DNA of 64,000 nt from Clostridia bacterium. GTDB lineage: Bacteria > Bacillota > Clostridia > UMGS1883 > UMGS1540. The stretch covers positions 17,339 through 81,338 of the forward strand of contig JAFSYJ010000002.1 of assembly GCA_017450025.1 (NCBI GenBank), read 5' to 3'. The notes beneath the pieces are model-generated. The model saw only the letters and a list, made by a program, of their open reading frames with translations, was not told the origin of the DNA and ran no database searches. Shown here piece by piece: positions 18,162 to 27,663 of this stretch. A program made the translations under genes and the position numbers. How positions within the stretch are numbered: the stretch's first letter is position 1; every line of letters begins with the position of its first letter.

Positions 18162-21100
18162 TTATCCCCTCTCTATTCTGATTTGCGTATTTTCAAAAAG
18201 TGAAAGCAAGCTTTCTGTTAGTTCTTCTGAAGCATTTACACCGTAAACACAGTCATAATCTTCACCGTTGACATTCAAAATAAGCCCGTCGCTACCTTTG
18301 TTTGCCAAAATAACGGGGCGTATTTTGTCTATTTTGTATTCTTCCCCTCTTTTAACTGTTATATACATACGCACACCATCGCTTTTTAGTGCGGTAACAG
18401 TTTGCGCAACGATTTTGGGCGTTTCGTTTTCCCTCACATCAACTCGTCCGCTTACAAGGATTATTCCGTCGCCGTCCAAAAACGAATCGCACTCTGCGAG
18501 CGTCTTGGGGAAAATTACGACCTCGATATTTCCGCTTAAATCCTCAAGAGTGATAAATGCCATTTGGGTATTGCTTTTTGTAATCTTATTTTTACGCGAG
18601 GTCACTATTCCTGCAATGCGCACCATTTTGCCGTCATACTTTTCACTGTCTTCTGAAGCTTCTTTGAGCTCCGCTATCTGAATATCGCTTGTACGGCTTA
18701 AAACGCCCTCATACCTGTCAAGAGGATGACCTGACAAATATATGCCTGTCGCTTCTTTTTCGTATTTTAACAGCATTTTAAAATCGTATTCGGGCAAATT
18801 GCGGAATGTGACATCTGTATTGTCTTCTACTTCCTCAAAAAGTGAAATCTGTCCGCGTGCATTGTTTTTCTTATCATATGACGCTGATGACATCACGGCT
18901 TCGTATCCGTCAAACATTTGTGCGCGGTTTAATCCGAGACCGTCAAAAGCTCCTGCTAAGATAAGCTCGCCTACCGCTCTTTTGTTTATATCGATCTGTA
19001 CCATTCGCCTTACAAAATCGCTGAGAGATTTGAAATCGCCGTTATCCGTGCGTTCTTTTATGCAAGCTTCGGCAAAGGCGTGCCCTACATTCCTGACTCC
19101 GCCGAGACCGAATCTTATGTCGCTGCCCTGTGCGTCAAAGGCATACTTACTCTTATTTATATGCGGCGGCAGGATTTTTATGCCGAGCCTTCTGCACTCG
19201 TTGGAATACACCGCCACCTTATCTGCATTGTCTATAATACTGTTAAAAAGAGCCGCAAAAAAGTATGTTCTGTACCGGCATTTTAAATACGCCGTCTGAT
19301 ATGCAAGTACCGCATACGCCGCGGCGTGTGACTTATTAAACGCATACTTTGCAAAATCTATCATTTCATCATAAATCCCGTTTGCCGTTTTGCTGTCAAC
19401 TCCGCGCTTTCCTGCGCCTTCAACAAACACAAGCCTTTCGCGTTCCATAACATCTTGCTTTTTCTTGCTCATAGCCTTTCTCACGGAATCAGCGCGCGCA
19501 AGGCTGTAACCGCCGAGAGTGCGGACTATTTGCATAACCTGCTCCTGATACACTATGCAGCCGTATGTGACATTGAGAATATCCTCCAAAAGCGGATGCT
19601 TATATTTAATTTTAGACGGATTATTTTTATTCTCTATATACCTCGGTATCTGTTCCATAGGACCGGGTCTGTAAAGAGAAATTCCCGCGATTATATCCTC
19701 AAGGCTTTTAGGCGAAAGGCGTTTCATAAACGCCTTCATACCGCTTGATTCGAGCTGGAAAACACCCTGCGTTTCTCCGCTGCCGATAAGCTCATATACC
19801 TCGGGGTCGCTATAATCAAGCTGCGATAAGTCAATGTCGTGGCCGTCTGCTTTTGCCATTTCAATAGTATCTCTTATAACGGTCAGATTGCGAAGCCCCA
19901 AAAAGTCCATTTTTAAAAGTCCGAGTCTTTCAAGCGTTCCCATTGGGAACTGCGTTGTAATAACATCGTCATTTTTTTGGAGCGGCACATACTCGTCAAC
20001 AGGCTTTGCTGATATAACAACGCCTGCCGCGTGAGTTGAGGCGTGTCTCGGCAAGCCCTCAAGTGCGAGAGATGTGTCTATAAGTTGCTTTATACGCTCG
20101 TCTGTGTTATACACCTTATTAAACTCAGGATTGACTGTCATAGCCTTTGTAAGCGTCATATCAAGCTCCTGAGGTATCATTTTGGCAACTGTATCCGTGT
20201 CGGAATATGAAATCCCCATAGCTCTGCCGACATCGCGTATTACGCCGCGTGCTGCCATAGTACCGAATGTTATGATCTGCGCCACGCGGTCTTTGCCGTA
20301 TTTTGAAACGACATAGTCTATGACCTCCTGCCGTCTTTCATAGCAGAAGTCCACATCAATATCGGGCATACTGATTCGTTCGGGGTTTAAAAATCTCTCA
20401 AAGATAAGATTATATTTTATCGGGTCGATATCGGTTATTTCAAGAGTATATGCGACGATACTGCCTGCCGCAGAGCCTCTGCCCGGACCTACGGTTATGC
20501 CGTTTTGCTTTGCAAAATGCACATAATCCCAAACGATTAAAAAGTAATCAACAAATCCCATTGACGAAATAACATCAAGCTCATAATCAAGTCTTTTTTG
20601 TATTTCGTCTGTTATGGTGGTGTACCGTTTTTTAAGTCCCTCGCTGCACATCTCTTTAAGCTTTTCGTAGTGGTCGCCTTCTATTGGGAAGCTCGGGAGC
20701 TTTAAATTGCCGAATTCGATTTCAACATTACATCTGTCGGCAATTTTCCCTGTGTTTTCAATCGCCTGCGGCGCATATTGAAACAGAGCGCGCATTTCTT
20801 CCTCGCTCTTAAGGTAAAATTCATCGCCCTGAAACTTCATTCTATCTTTATCGTCTATCGTCTTACCTGTCTGAATACAAAGCAAAACATCTTGGTTTTT
20901 TGCATCTTCACGGTTAATATAGTGTATATCGTTTGTTGCGACGAGCTCGATGCCTGTGTCTTCCGAGAGTTTTAAGAGCATCGGGTTTATCCTTTTTTGT
21001 TCTTCGATACCGTGATCCTGAAGCTCCAAAAAGAAATTGCCGCTGCCGAATATGTCTCTGAACTCCAAAGCCTTTTTTTTTGCTCCGTCGTAATCGTTTT

Positions 21101-21545
21101 TCATAAGCAGTCTTTGGACATCGCCCGCAAGACACGCGGAGAGCGCGATTATTCCTTCTGAATGTTCGCGCAAAATGTCCGTATCTATTCTGGGCTTATA
21201 ATAAAATCCGTCAATAAACCCCGCAGATACAATCTTTATCAAGTTATTATATCCTTTGTTATTTTCCGCAAGCAAAACGAGATGCCCTATTTCGTTATCT
21301 ATGCCGCTCTGCTTATCAAAGCGTGTCCGCGGCGCGGTATAAACCTCGCACCCTATAATCGGCTTTATGCCGTTTTTTTGCGCACTCTCATAAAAGTCAA
21401 TAACGCCATACATTACACCGTGGTCTGTAAGAGCCATCGCCTTTTGCCCAAGCTCTGCCGCACGGCGCGGTAAATCATTTATTCTGCACGCCCCGTCTAA
21501 AAGGCTGTATTCACTATGAGTATGCAAATGCACAAAATTACTCAT
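18162..21545 (-). CDS. dnaE: DNA polymerase III subunit alpha (DnaE)
   Basis: An 1127-residue replicative polymerase. It starts with a PHP domain (HLHTHSEYSLLDG at residues 5-17, DHGVMYG), has the catalytic aspartates in PDIDVDFCYERR (about residue 395), a helix-hairpin-helix region and a C-terminal OB fold (VRIAGIVTSRKNKI). The length and absence of an embedded exonuclease mark it as DnaE, not PolC. In Firmicutes DnaE extends RNA primers before PolC takes over. The ATG overlaps the whiA stop by 8 nt (ATGAGTAA). Confidence 0.97.
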   Translation of the reverse strand: MSNFVHLHTHSEYSLLDGACRINDLPRRAAELGQKAMALTDHGVMYGVIDFYESAQKNGIKPIIGCEVYTAPRTRFDKQSGIDNEIGHLVLLAENNKGYNNLIKIVSAGFIDGFYYKPRIDTDILREHSEGIIALSACLAGDVQRLLMKNDYDGAKKKALEFRDIFGSGNFFLELQDHGIEEQKRINPMLLKLSEDTGIELVATNDIHYINREDAKNQDVLLCIQTGKTIDDKDRMKFQGDEFYLKSEEEMRALFQYAPQAIENTGKIADRCNVEIEFGNLKLPSFPIEGDHYEKLKEMCSEGLKKRYTTITDEIQKRLDYELDVISSMGFVDYFLIVWDYVHFAKQNGITVGPGRGSAAGSIVAYTLEITDIDPIKYNLIFERFLNPERISMPDIDVDFCYERRQEVIDYVVSKYGKDRVAQIITFGTMAARGVIRDVGRAMGISYSDTDTVAKMIPQELDMTLTKAMTVNPEFNKVYNTDERIKQLIDTSLALEGLPRHASTHAAGVVISAKPVDEYVPLQKNDDVITTQFPMGTLERLGLLKMDFLGLRNLTVIRDTIEMAKADGHDIDLSQLDYSDPEVYELIGSGETQGVFQLESSGMKAFMKRLSPKSLEDIIAGISLYRPGPMEQIPRYIENKNNPSKIKYKHPLLEDILNVTYGCIVYQEQVMQIVRTLGGYSLARADSVRKAMSKKKQDVMERERLVFVEGAGKRGVDSKTANGIYDEMIDFAKYAFNKSHAAAYAVLAYQTAYLKCRYRTYFFAALFNSIIDNADKVAVYSNECRRLGIKILPPHINKSKYAFDAQGSDIRFGLGGVRNVGHAFAEACIKERTDNGDFKSLSDFVRRMVQIDINKRAVGELILAGAFDGLGLNRAQMFDGYEAVMSSASYDKKNNARGQISLFEEVEDNTDVTFRNLPEYDFKMLLKYEKEATGIYLSGHPLDRYEGVLSRTSDIQIAELKEASEDSEKYDGKMVRIAGIVTSRKNKITKSNTQMAFITLEDLSGNIEVVIFPKTLAECDSFLDGDGIILVSGRVDVRENETPKIVAQTVTALKSDGVRMYITVKRGEEYKIDKIRPVILANKGSDGLILNVNGEDYDCVYGVNASEELTESLLSLFENTQIRIERG

Positions 21546-22488
21546 TGTTTTTCTCCGTAATTTCTTCTGCTATTTGAATTATTTTTTTAAATCTATGATT
21601 TATTGCAGAACGCGATATCTTTGTCCCCAAAAGCTCTGCAAGCGCGTTTAACGACGCGTCTGGGTGTTCAAGCCGCATATTTGCTACTTCTGCAAGGTGC
21701 TTTGGGAGCATTTCAAATTTGCCTGCTTCTTTTATCTTTTTTATTGCCTCTTTCTGCACAAACGCCGCATTAAGTGTTTTATCAAGGTTTGCCGTCTCAC
21801 AGTTTACCTTACGGTTTATATTATTGCGTTTATCTTTAACTATACGCACATTGGCAAATTCCATCATTTTTTTATGCGCGCCCATAACGCTCATAACATC
21901 AAAAATATCGTCGCTGTTTTTGAAGTAAATAACATAGTTTGACTGGCGTTTAACGGTCTTGGCATCAATATCGAAGTATGCAAATACCTCCGTCAAGCCG
22001 CCCGAAAGCGCATGGTGATGCGTTACAAATTCGAGGTGATAACTCTTTTCGGGGTTTGCCGCAGAGCCTCCGCCGAGGAATGCACCCCTGATAAACGCCC
22101 TTTTACAGCATTGTTTCTTTACAAGATTTTGATTTATTTTAAAAGTAATATGCTCTGAAAATTCATCGTCAAAAAGCCCCAAAGCGTCCAAAACCTGATG
22201 TACTTTTCCCACGGTATCAAGCACATAGTTATACAAAAATCCTCCGCGCCCTGAGCTGTTTTGCGATTTTACAAGTTCATCTTTGATTCCGAAAACTTTT
22301 TTCATCAATGTTTCAAAGCTTTTTGCCGCTGCATCGCTTTCGGTCGTGATTTTGAGATACGGTGTTTCGCCCGAATACCCGACACTGCCTGCGAAGCATA
22401 TAAACCCGCAAAGTTGCGCCATATCGCAGCAGCTTTGTTCATTTTGAATACGCACAAGTTCGTCTTTGATTTCCGAAGTAAACGACAT
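21538..22488 (-). CDS. whiA: DNA-binding protein WhiA
   Basis: A 316-residue protein with the N-terminal LAGLIDADG-like domain (opening MSFTSEIKDELVRI, later GAFLGGGSAANPEKSYHLEF) and a C-terminal helix-turn-helix (SLNALAELLGTKISRSAINH). WhiA affects sporulation genes in Streptomyces and chromosome segregation and division in Bacillus. It follows rapZ by 6 nt and precedes dnaE, the usual rapZ-yvcK-whiA neighbourhood, except that yvcK is missing between rapZ and whiA. Confidence 0.95.
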   Translation of the reverse strand: MSFTSEIKDELVRIQNEQSCCDMAQLCGFICFAGSVGYSGETPYLKITTESDAAAKSFETLMKKVFGIKDELVKSQNSSGRGGFLYNYVLDTVGKVHQVLDALGLFDDEFSEHITFKINQNLVKKQCCKRAFIRGAFLGGGSAANPEKSYHLEFVTHHHALSGGLTEVFAYFDIDAKTVKRQSNYVIYFKNSDDIFDVMSVMGAHKKMMEFANVRIVKDKRNNINRKVNCETANLDKTLNAAFVQKEAIKKIKEAGKFEMLPKHLAEVANMRLEHPDASLNALAELLGTKISRSAINHRFKKIIQIAEEITEKNNE

Positions 22489-22494
22489 AGCTTT

Positions 22495-23346
22495 TTACCT
22501 ATCAATATCCCTGTGATTAATAACACAATTATTTTCTTTACGCAGAGCGTTGCAAAGGTTTTCTGCAACGACGACGCTTCTGTGTTTGCCGCCCGTGCAG
22601 CCTATGCCTATGACCAAATTGCCCTTGCCTTCTTCAATATACTGTGGTATGAGATATTCTATAAAGTCAATGAGTTTAACATTGAATTCCTTAAATTCAT
22701 CGCTTGACATAACATATTCGATGATTTCTTTTTCCAAACCCGTTTTTTCGCGAAGCTCCTCAACATAAAACGGGTTACGCATAAAACGCACATCAAACAC
22801 AAGGTCACAATCCAGCGGAAGCCCATACTTAAAGCCAAACGACACTATATTGATAACCATATTTTCTCTGTCGGAAACCTCGGAAAACAGGGATTTTATA
22901 TTTTCGTTTAGGTGTTCCGGCTTCATATTTGTTGTGTCTATAATGTAGTCCGCTATCTTTTTTGTGTCCGCCAAAAGCTCGCGCTCGCTGTCTATCGCGT
23001 CGCGAACCGTGACACCTGCCGAAAGCGGGTGCTTACGGCGTGTTTCCTTATAGCGCTTTATAATTGTTTCATCAGATGCTTCAAGGAACAGTATCTCATA
23101 CTCAAAGCCGCGCTCGTTCAGGATCTTAAGCTCGCCCTTAAGCTCTGAAAACATTTCTTTACCGCGTGCATCTACAACAAGCGCCACTCTCGGCAGCTTG
23201 CCCTGCGAATTATAACACATTTCCACAAATTTGCTCACCAAAAAAGGCGGCATATTGTCAACGCAGTAATACCCCACATCTTCAAGGCTCCTTATTGCCC
23301 TTGTCTTACCTGCTCCCGATAATCCCGTAACAATAACTACTCTCAT
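22495..23346 (-). CDS. rapZ: RNase adapter / nucleotide-binding protein RapZ (YvcJ)
   Basis: A 283-residue P-loop protein: Walker A GLSGAGKTRAI (residues 8-18), DNMPP, and the C-terminal GIGCTGGKHRSVV loop. In enteric bacteria RapZ controls glucosamine-6-phosphate synthase through small RNA decay; the Firmicute YvcJ is a GTPase/ATPase affecting competence and phosphate sensing, mechanism unclear. It starts with ATG overlapping the murB stop by one base (TAATG). A link with the glmM-glmS operon about 26 kb away is tempting but not shown by the sequence. Confidence 0.94.
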   Translation of the reverse strand: MRVVIVTGLSGAGKTRAIRSLEDVGYYCVDNMPPFLVSKFVEMCYNSQGKLPRVALVVDARGKEMFSELKGELKILNERGFEYEILFLEASDETIIKRYKETRRKHPLSAGVTVRDAIDSERELLADTKKIADYIIDTTNMKPEHLNENIKSLFSEVSDRENMVINIVSFGFKYGLPLDCDLVFDVRFMRNPFYVEELREKTGLEKEIIEYVMSSDEFKEFNVKLIDFIEYLIPQYIEEGKGNLVIGIGCTGGKHRSVVVAENLCNALRKENNCVINHRDIDR

Positions 23347-24239
23347 TATCTCTCTCCAACAAATCTTATTTCACTCTCAAGTGATACATTAAATTTATCA
23401 TAAACTGTTTTTTTAACATATTCCATAAGGCTTATGACATCTTCTGCCGTCGCACCTCCGAGGTTTACTATAAATCCCGTATGCTTTTCCGAAACAGCCG
23501 CTCCACCAATAGTGTACCCCCTGAGCCCTGCATCGTCAATCAGCTTTGCCGCAAAAAATCCCTCCGGTCTTTTAAACGCGCTGCCCGCGCTGGGAAAGTT
23601 CAAAGGCTGCTTTTCTCTGCGCGCCGTGCCGAGAGATTCCATTTTTGCGGTTATATCGTTTTTATTACCTTTTTCAAGCTGCATATGCACACTTAAAATT
23701 ATCCCACCGTTTGTCTGAAAAACACTTTTTCTGTATCCAAATCCGTGGTCGGTTAATTTTTTTATTTTGCAGTTTTCATCTATATATGTTGTTTCGGTTA
23801 CTACATCGCGCATTTCACCGCCGTAGGCACCGGCATTCATAAATACGGCTCCTCCGAGAGTACCCGGAATACCTGCGGCAAATTCGAGCCCCGTAAGCGA
23901 GTTCGCCGCCGCTTGCGACGCAACGCTTGACAGAAGCGCGCCTGCTTTTGCATTTATCCTACAGCCGTCAACCGTTATATCCGAAAAGTTTTTGCCTATC
24001 TTTATAACGACACCGCGTATTCCCTTGTCAGACACAAGCAGGTTTGAGCCGTTACCGATTAAAATATACTCTATCCCGTTACTGCGGCAAATTCGCAGTA
24101 TTTTGCATATTTCGCCTTCATCAGACGGCGCGAGAAGCAAATCTGCCTTGCCGCCTATTTTAAAGGTTGTATGTTTACTCATTTCTTCGTTTTCTAATAT
24201 TTTATCTTCCGTAAGAAATGATTGAAATAACGACTTAAT
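23346..24239 (-). CDS. murB: UDP-N-acetylenolpyruvoylglucosamine reductase MurB, apparent ATT start
   Basis: A FAD enzyme reducing UDP-GlcNAc-enolpyruvate to UDP-MurNAc for peptidoglycan. Motifs include KHTTFKIGG, IGNGSNLL, GIPGTLGGAVFMNAGAYG, the proton-donor Ser in PSAGSAFKRP and a Glu near the C-terminus (ESEIRFV). The first ATG (24182) begins at SKHTTFK, lacks a ribosome site and removes the usual N-terminal helix. Upstream in frame are 19 codons with no ATG, GTG, TTG or CTG, reading like a MurB N-terminus (FLTEDKILENEEMSKHTTF). An ATT at 24237-24239 lies 9 nt after AAAGGAG and one base after the ROK stop. I therefore choose ATT, giving 297 residues, the normal length. Experimental N-terminal data would settle this. 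Confidence 0.88.
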   Translation of the reverse strand: MKSLFQSFLTEDKILENEEMSKHTTFKIGGKADLLLAPSDEGEICKILRICRSNGIEYILIGNGSNLLVSDKGIRGVVIKIGKNFSDITVDGCRINAKAGALLSSVASQAAANSLTGLEFAAGIPGTLGGAVFMNAGAYGGEMRDVVTETTYIDENCKIKKLTDHGFGYRKSVFQTNGGIILSVHMQLEKGNKNDITAKMESLGTARREKQPLNFPSAGSAFKRPEGFFAAKLIDDAGLRGYTIGGAAVSEKHTGFIVNLGGATAEDVISLMEYVKKTVYDKFNVSLESEIRFVGER

Positions 24240-24240
24240 T

Positions 24241-25185
24241 TTAAATCTCTCCTTTACCTAAAAATGCGCTCCCGACAAGCCCTGCATCATTGCCGAGCTT
24301 TGCAACTGCAATCTGTGTGTGGTTTGGTATTTGCGAATATGCATTTTTCATCTGGTGAGCGCGTATAGGATCAAGCAGGTAATTGCCTTCTTTACTTATA
24401 GCTCCTCCTATTACGACATATTGCGGCTGGAACAAATTTATCACGCTGACTACGCCTGTTGCAACATATCCGATCCACTCGTCAACTATGCTTTTTGCAC
24501 CGGAATCACCCATTTTCGCCATTTCAAATGCCGTTCTGCCGCTCACGCCGTCTTTGCACCTCTCAGCCACCGCCGAATCAGGATACTTTTCGGCGTACTC
24601 CTTTGTTATTCTGATAAGCGCGGTGACAGACGCGTAATTTTCCCAGCATCCTTTTGTACCACACGAACATTCGATGCCACCTTGTTTGAGCATCATATGA
24701 CCGAACTCGGCAGCCGTTCCGTTATAGCCTGTGTAAAGGCGCTTATTTATTATTATTCCGCCGCCGACGCCTGTGCCGAGAGTTATAAACACCATATCCG
24801 AGACATCTCCGTCAAGCGCATAAAATTCTCCCAATGCCGCGCAATTTGCGTCATTGTCTATGTAAACAGGTACATCAAAATATTTGTGCATCTCATCTCT
24901 CATCGGCACATTGTAAAAGTCAATATTTGACGCATATATTACAATGCCATTTGGTATGTCGCAGGTCCCAGGATTTCCGACACCTATACTCTTTATTGCA
25001 CTTTTATCAATGCCCGACTTTGCAATTACCTTATTTAATAGGTCTGCAATATCCTTGATTACCTCTTGATACGGTCTGCCTGCATTGGTAGGCGTTAAAT
25101 CCTTACATACCACCTTACCGCTTTCGTCAACGATGCCCGCCTTAATATTTGTGCCGCCAAGGTCAACTCCTGCATAATAATTCAT
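24241..25185 (-). CDS. glk: ROK-family glucokinase
   Basis: A 314-residue sugar kinase. The ATP-binding DLGGTNIKAGI motif is at residues 6-16, the catalytic Asp in DNDANCAALGE, and the ROK zinc motif ECSCGTKGCWENYAS is intact. The phosphate loop ITLGTGVGGG is present. It most likely phosphorylates glucose to glucose-6-phosphate; NagK or other hexose kinases are possible within the ROK family. The start is ATG 25185, because the upstream ATG sits one base after AGGAG. Its position between hprK and murB puts it in a carbon-regulation and cell-wall context; its last codons carry the murB ribosome site. Confidence 0.88.
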   Translation of the reverse strand: MNYYAGVDLGGTNIKAGIVDESGKVVCKDLTPTNAGRPYQEVIKDIADLLNKVIAKSGIDKSAIKSIGVGNPGTCDIPNGIVIYASNIDFYNVPMRDEMHKYFDVPVYIDNDANCAALGEFYALDGDVSDMVFITLGTGVGGGIIINKRLYTGYNGTAAEFGHMMLKQGGIECSCGTKGCWENYASVTALIRITKEYAEKYPDSAVAERCKDGVSGRTAFEMAKMGDSGAKSIVDEWIGYVATGVVSVINLFQPQYVVIGGAISKEGNYLLDPIRAHQMKNAYSQIPNHTQIAVAKLGNDAGLVGSAFLGKGEI

Positions 25186-25211
25186 ATGATTCATACTCCT
25201 AAATATTGAAT

Positions 25212-26147
25212 TTATTTTCCAAATTCCGCCGCAAGCCTTTGATTTAATGCTTCAACTGCGTTATATCCCATATTTTTTTGTCTGTGATTCATCGCGGCGA
25301 CTTCAACAATGACCGCCAAATTACGCCCCGGCTTTACCGGCACGGTTATTGACGGAACATCTATACCCAAAATGTTTGTATATTCTGTTTCTCCGCCGAG
25401 CCTTTCGTATTCCTTACCGTCCTGCCACGACTCAATGTTGAGTATCATATCTATTTTTTCAGTATCTTTAATTGCGCCCATACCGAAAATCTTTTGTATA
25501 TCGACTATGCCAACGCCGCGAATTTCAACAAAGTGGCGTATAACCTTAGGAGATGAGCCGACAAGCGATTTTGACGACACCTTGCGAATATCGACAGCAT
25601 CGTCTGCGACGAGGCGGTGACCTCTTTTCACAAGCTCGATAGCGGTCTCGCTTTTTCCTACTCCGCTCTCTCCGAGCAGAAGTATTCCTTCACCGTAAAC
25701 TTCGACGAGAACTCCGTGACGGGAAATCATCGGCGCAAGATAGACATTAAGCGTAGCAATAAGTGCCGCCATGAATGACGAAGTTGTGAGATGAGTCCTG
25801 AAAACAGGCATATTACATTTTTTTGCTGCCGCCAAGATTTCCGGCATAACCCCCAAGCCGCGCGTTATTATCAGCACGGGCGAATGCCTGTCAAAAAGCT
25901 TTTCCAGCGTCTTCAATCTGTCCTCTGACGATACGGTTTCAAGATACGAAGTTTCCATATTGCCCATAAGCATTATTCTTTTTTCATCAAAATTTGCATA
26001 GAATCCTGACGCAAGCTGAAGCCCCGGCCTTAAAACATCTGATATTGTAACATTTCTTTCTTCAAAATCATCTGTTTTATATATAGGTTCAAGATTAAAT
26101 TCTTCTGCTATTTTACTGAGCTTAACGCTTTGATTATAATTTTCCAT
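25212..26147 (-). CDS. hprK: HPr kinase/phosphorylase
   Basis: A 311-residue bifunctional enzyme that phosphorylates or dephosphorylates HPr at Ser46 and so controls carbon catabolite repression in Firmicutes. It has an N-terminal domain with ITRGLGVMPE, Walker A GESGVGKSE (about residue 155), DDAVDIR and the HprK signature EIRGVGIVDIQKIFG, then NHRQKNMGY at the C-terminus. It is the first gene of the run that ends with the flavoprotein at 15239, and has a well-formed promoter divergent from malQ. Confidence 0.97.
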   Translation of the reverse strand: MENYNQSVKLSKIAEEFNLEPIYKTDDFEERNVTISDVLRPGLQLASGFYANFDEKRIMLMGNMETSYLETVSSEDRLKTLEKLFDRHSPVLIITRGLGVMPEILAAAKKCNMPVFRTHLTTSSFMAALIATLNVYLAPMISRHGVLVEVYGEGILLLGESGVGKSETAIELVKRGHRLVADDAVDIRKVSSKSLVGSSPKVIRHFVEIRGVGIVDIQKIFGMGAIKDTEKIDMILNIESWQDGKEYERLGGETEYTNILGIDVPSITVPVKPGRNLAVIVEVAAMNHRQKNMGYNAVEALNQRLAAEFGK

Positions 26148-26190
26148 TTATATAACTTTCCTTTCAATTAAAGTCATACATATCATAAAT

Positions 26191-26219
26191 ATTATATACT
26201 TTTTTCTTGATTTTGTAAA
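26191..26219 (-). promoter_or_regulatory. Promoter of the hprK operon
   Basis: On the minus strand TTTACA (26214-26219) and TATAAT (26191-26196) are 17 nt apart, with a leader of about 35 nt to the hprK ATG. Confidence 0.8.
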
Positions 26220-26226
26220 TATAAAA

Positions 26227-26255
26227 TTGATTTATTTTATTATTTATGATACAAT
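26227..26255 (+). promoter_or_regulatory. Promoter of malQ
   Basis: TTGATT (26227-26232) and TACAAT (26250-26255), spacer 17 nt. It lies back to back with the hprK promoter, with only 7 nt between the -35 boxes, so the two could interfere or share a regulator. Confidence 0.7.
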
Positions 26256-26272
26256 ATAACAGAAAGGTATGA

Positions 26273-27649
26273 GTGAAATTGAAAAGAACAAGCGGAATAT
26301 TGGCACACATCTCTTCTATTCCCGGTGACTACGGCATCGGGTCATTCGGGGAACAGACTTTTAAATTTATAGATTTTTTGTCGGAATCCGGATTTTCTAT
26401 ATGGCAGGTTCTGCCTTTTTGCGTTACCGACAGCTATAACTCGCCTTACAAATCATACGGCTCTTTCAGCTTAAATCCGTATTTTATTGATTTACAAGAA
26501 CTATACGAAAACGGGCTTTTAACAAAGGCTGAATTGGAATCCGCAAAGCAGGAAAAAGCAAGTCCCTGCGAATTTGTACGCTTAAAGGCTAAAAGGCTTG
26601 ATACCCTGCAAAAAGCCGCCAAAAGATTTGGCAAGGTTGAGTCTCTTAAGCCTCACACCGAGAGCTTTTGCCGTTTTATGGCTTTGCGTAAATCAAACGG
26701 CAACTCACCATGGCACGGTTGGACAAATTATGTTCCAGATGATGACGCGCTCGAATTATGGCGTTTTACGCAATATATGTTTCTAAAGCAGTGGGGCGAA
26801 ATCAAAAAATACGCAAACGAAAGAAACATCAAAATAATCGGAGATATTCCCATTTATGTGTCATACGACAGCACAGATGTATGGGAAACGCCCGAAATGT
26901 TTATGCTTGACAGCGATAAAAATCCCGAATCGGTGGCAGGTGTGCCGCCTGATTATTTTTGCCCCGACGGTCAGCTATGGGGTAATCCTCTATACGATTG
27001 GTCAGTTATGAAAAGAAGTAACTTTTCGTGGTGGCGTGAGCGGATCCGCTTTATGACAGAAATTTTTGACGGAATAAGGCTTGACCATTTCCGCGCATTT
27101 GAGTCATTTTACGCCATACCGTACGGCGATGAAACTGCAAAATACGGAAAATGGATAAAGGCTGAGGGCTATGATTTTGTTGACACGATAAAGCCTATAT
27201 GCAACGGTAAAATAATGATTGCCGAGGACTTGGGAGAAATCACCCGTGAGGTCGAAAAGCTTGTTGAATACAGCGGTTTTTACTCGACCCGTGTTCTTCA
27301 GTTTGTGTCCCCCGGTGATATACATTCTCCGCACCTTCCTGAAAATTACAATGAACGCTGCATAGCATATACCGCGACTCACGATAACGACACAACCCGT
27401 GGGTTTATCAGCAAGCGCGCCATTAACACGGACAGGCGTCAGATTTTGGAGCAAATGCTTGAAAGCGACGCCGGTATCGTGGTTTTTCCGCTTCAGGATA
27501 TACTGTGGCTCGACAGTACGGCAAGACTGAACACGCCCGGAAACCCAAACGGCAACTGGGGCTGGCGCGCAACCCGTGAGATGATTGATAAAATCAACAG
27601 AGACGAACTTTTAAATCTTAACAAAAGATACGGAAGATTTATAGATTAA
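26273..27649 (+). CDS. malQ: 4-alpha-glucanotransferase (amylomaltase)
   Basis: A 458-residue GH77 enzyme that transfers glucan chains between maltodextrins. It shows the family motifs SPYKSYGSFSLNPYFIDL near the start, GDIPIYVSYDSTDVW, the nucleophile region RLDHFRAFESF, AEDLG with the acid/base Glu, and ATHDNDTTRG. It is somewhat shorter than typical MalQ (about 500). The start is a GTG at 26273 with AAAGG upstream. It fits the glycogen genes at 2289-5081 as part of storage-glucan turnover, and lies next to hprK. Confidence 0.94.
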   Translation: MKLKRTSGILAHISSIPGDYGIGSFGEQTFKFIDFLSESGFSIWQVLPFCVTDSYNSPYKSYGSFSLNPYFIDLQELYENGLLTKAELESAKQEKASPCEFVRLKAKRLDTLQKAAKRFGKVESLKPHTESFCRFMALRKSNGNSPWHGWTNYVPDDDALELWRFTQYMFLKQWGEIKKYANERNIKIIGDIPIYVSYDSTDVWETPEMFMLDSDKNPESVAGVPPDYFCPDGQLWGNPLYDWSVMKRSNFSWWRERIRFMTEIFDGIRLDHFRAFESFYAIPYGDETAKYGKWIKAEGYDFVDTIKPICNGKIMIAEDLGEITREVEKLVEYSGFYSTRVLQFVSPGDIHSPHLPENYNERCIAYTATHDNDTTRGFISKRAINTDRRQILEQMLESDAGIVVFPLQDILWLDSTARLNTPGNPNGNWGWRATREMIDKINRDELLNLNKRYGRFID

Positions 27650-27663
27650 AGGAGATGTTTTAA

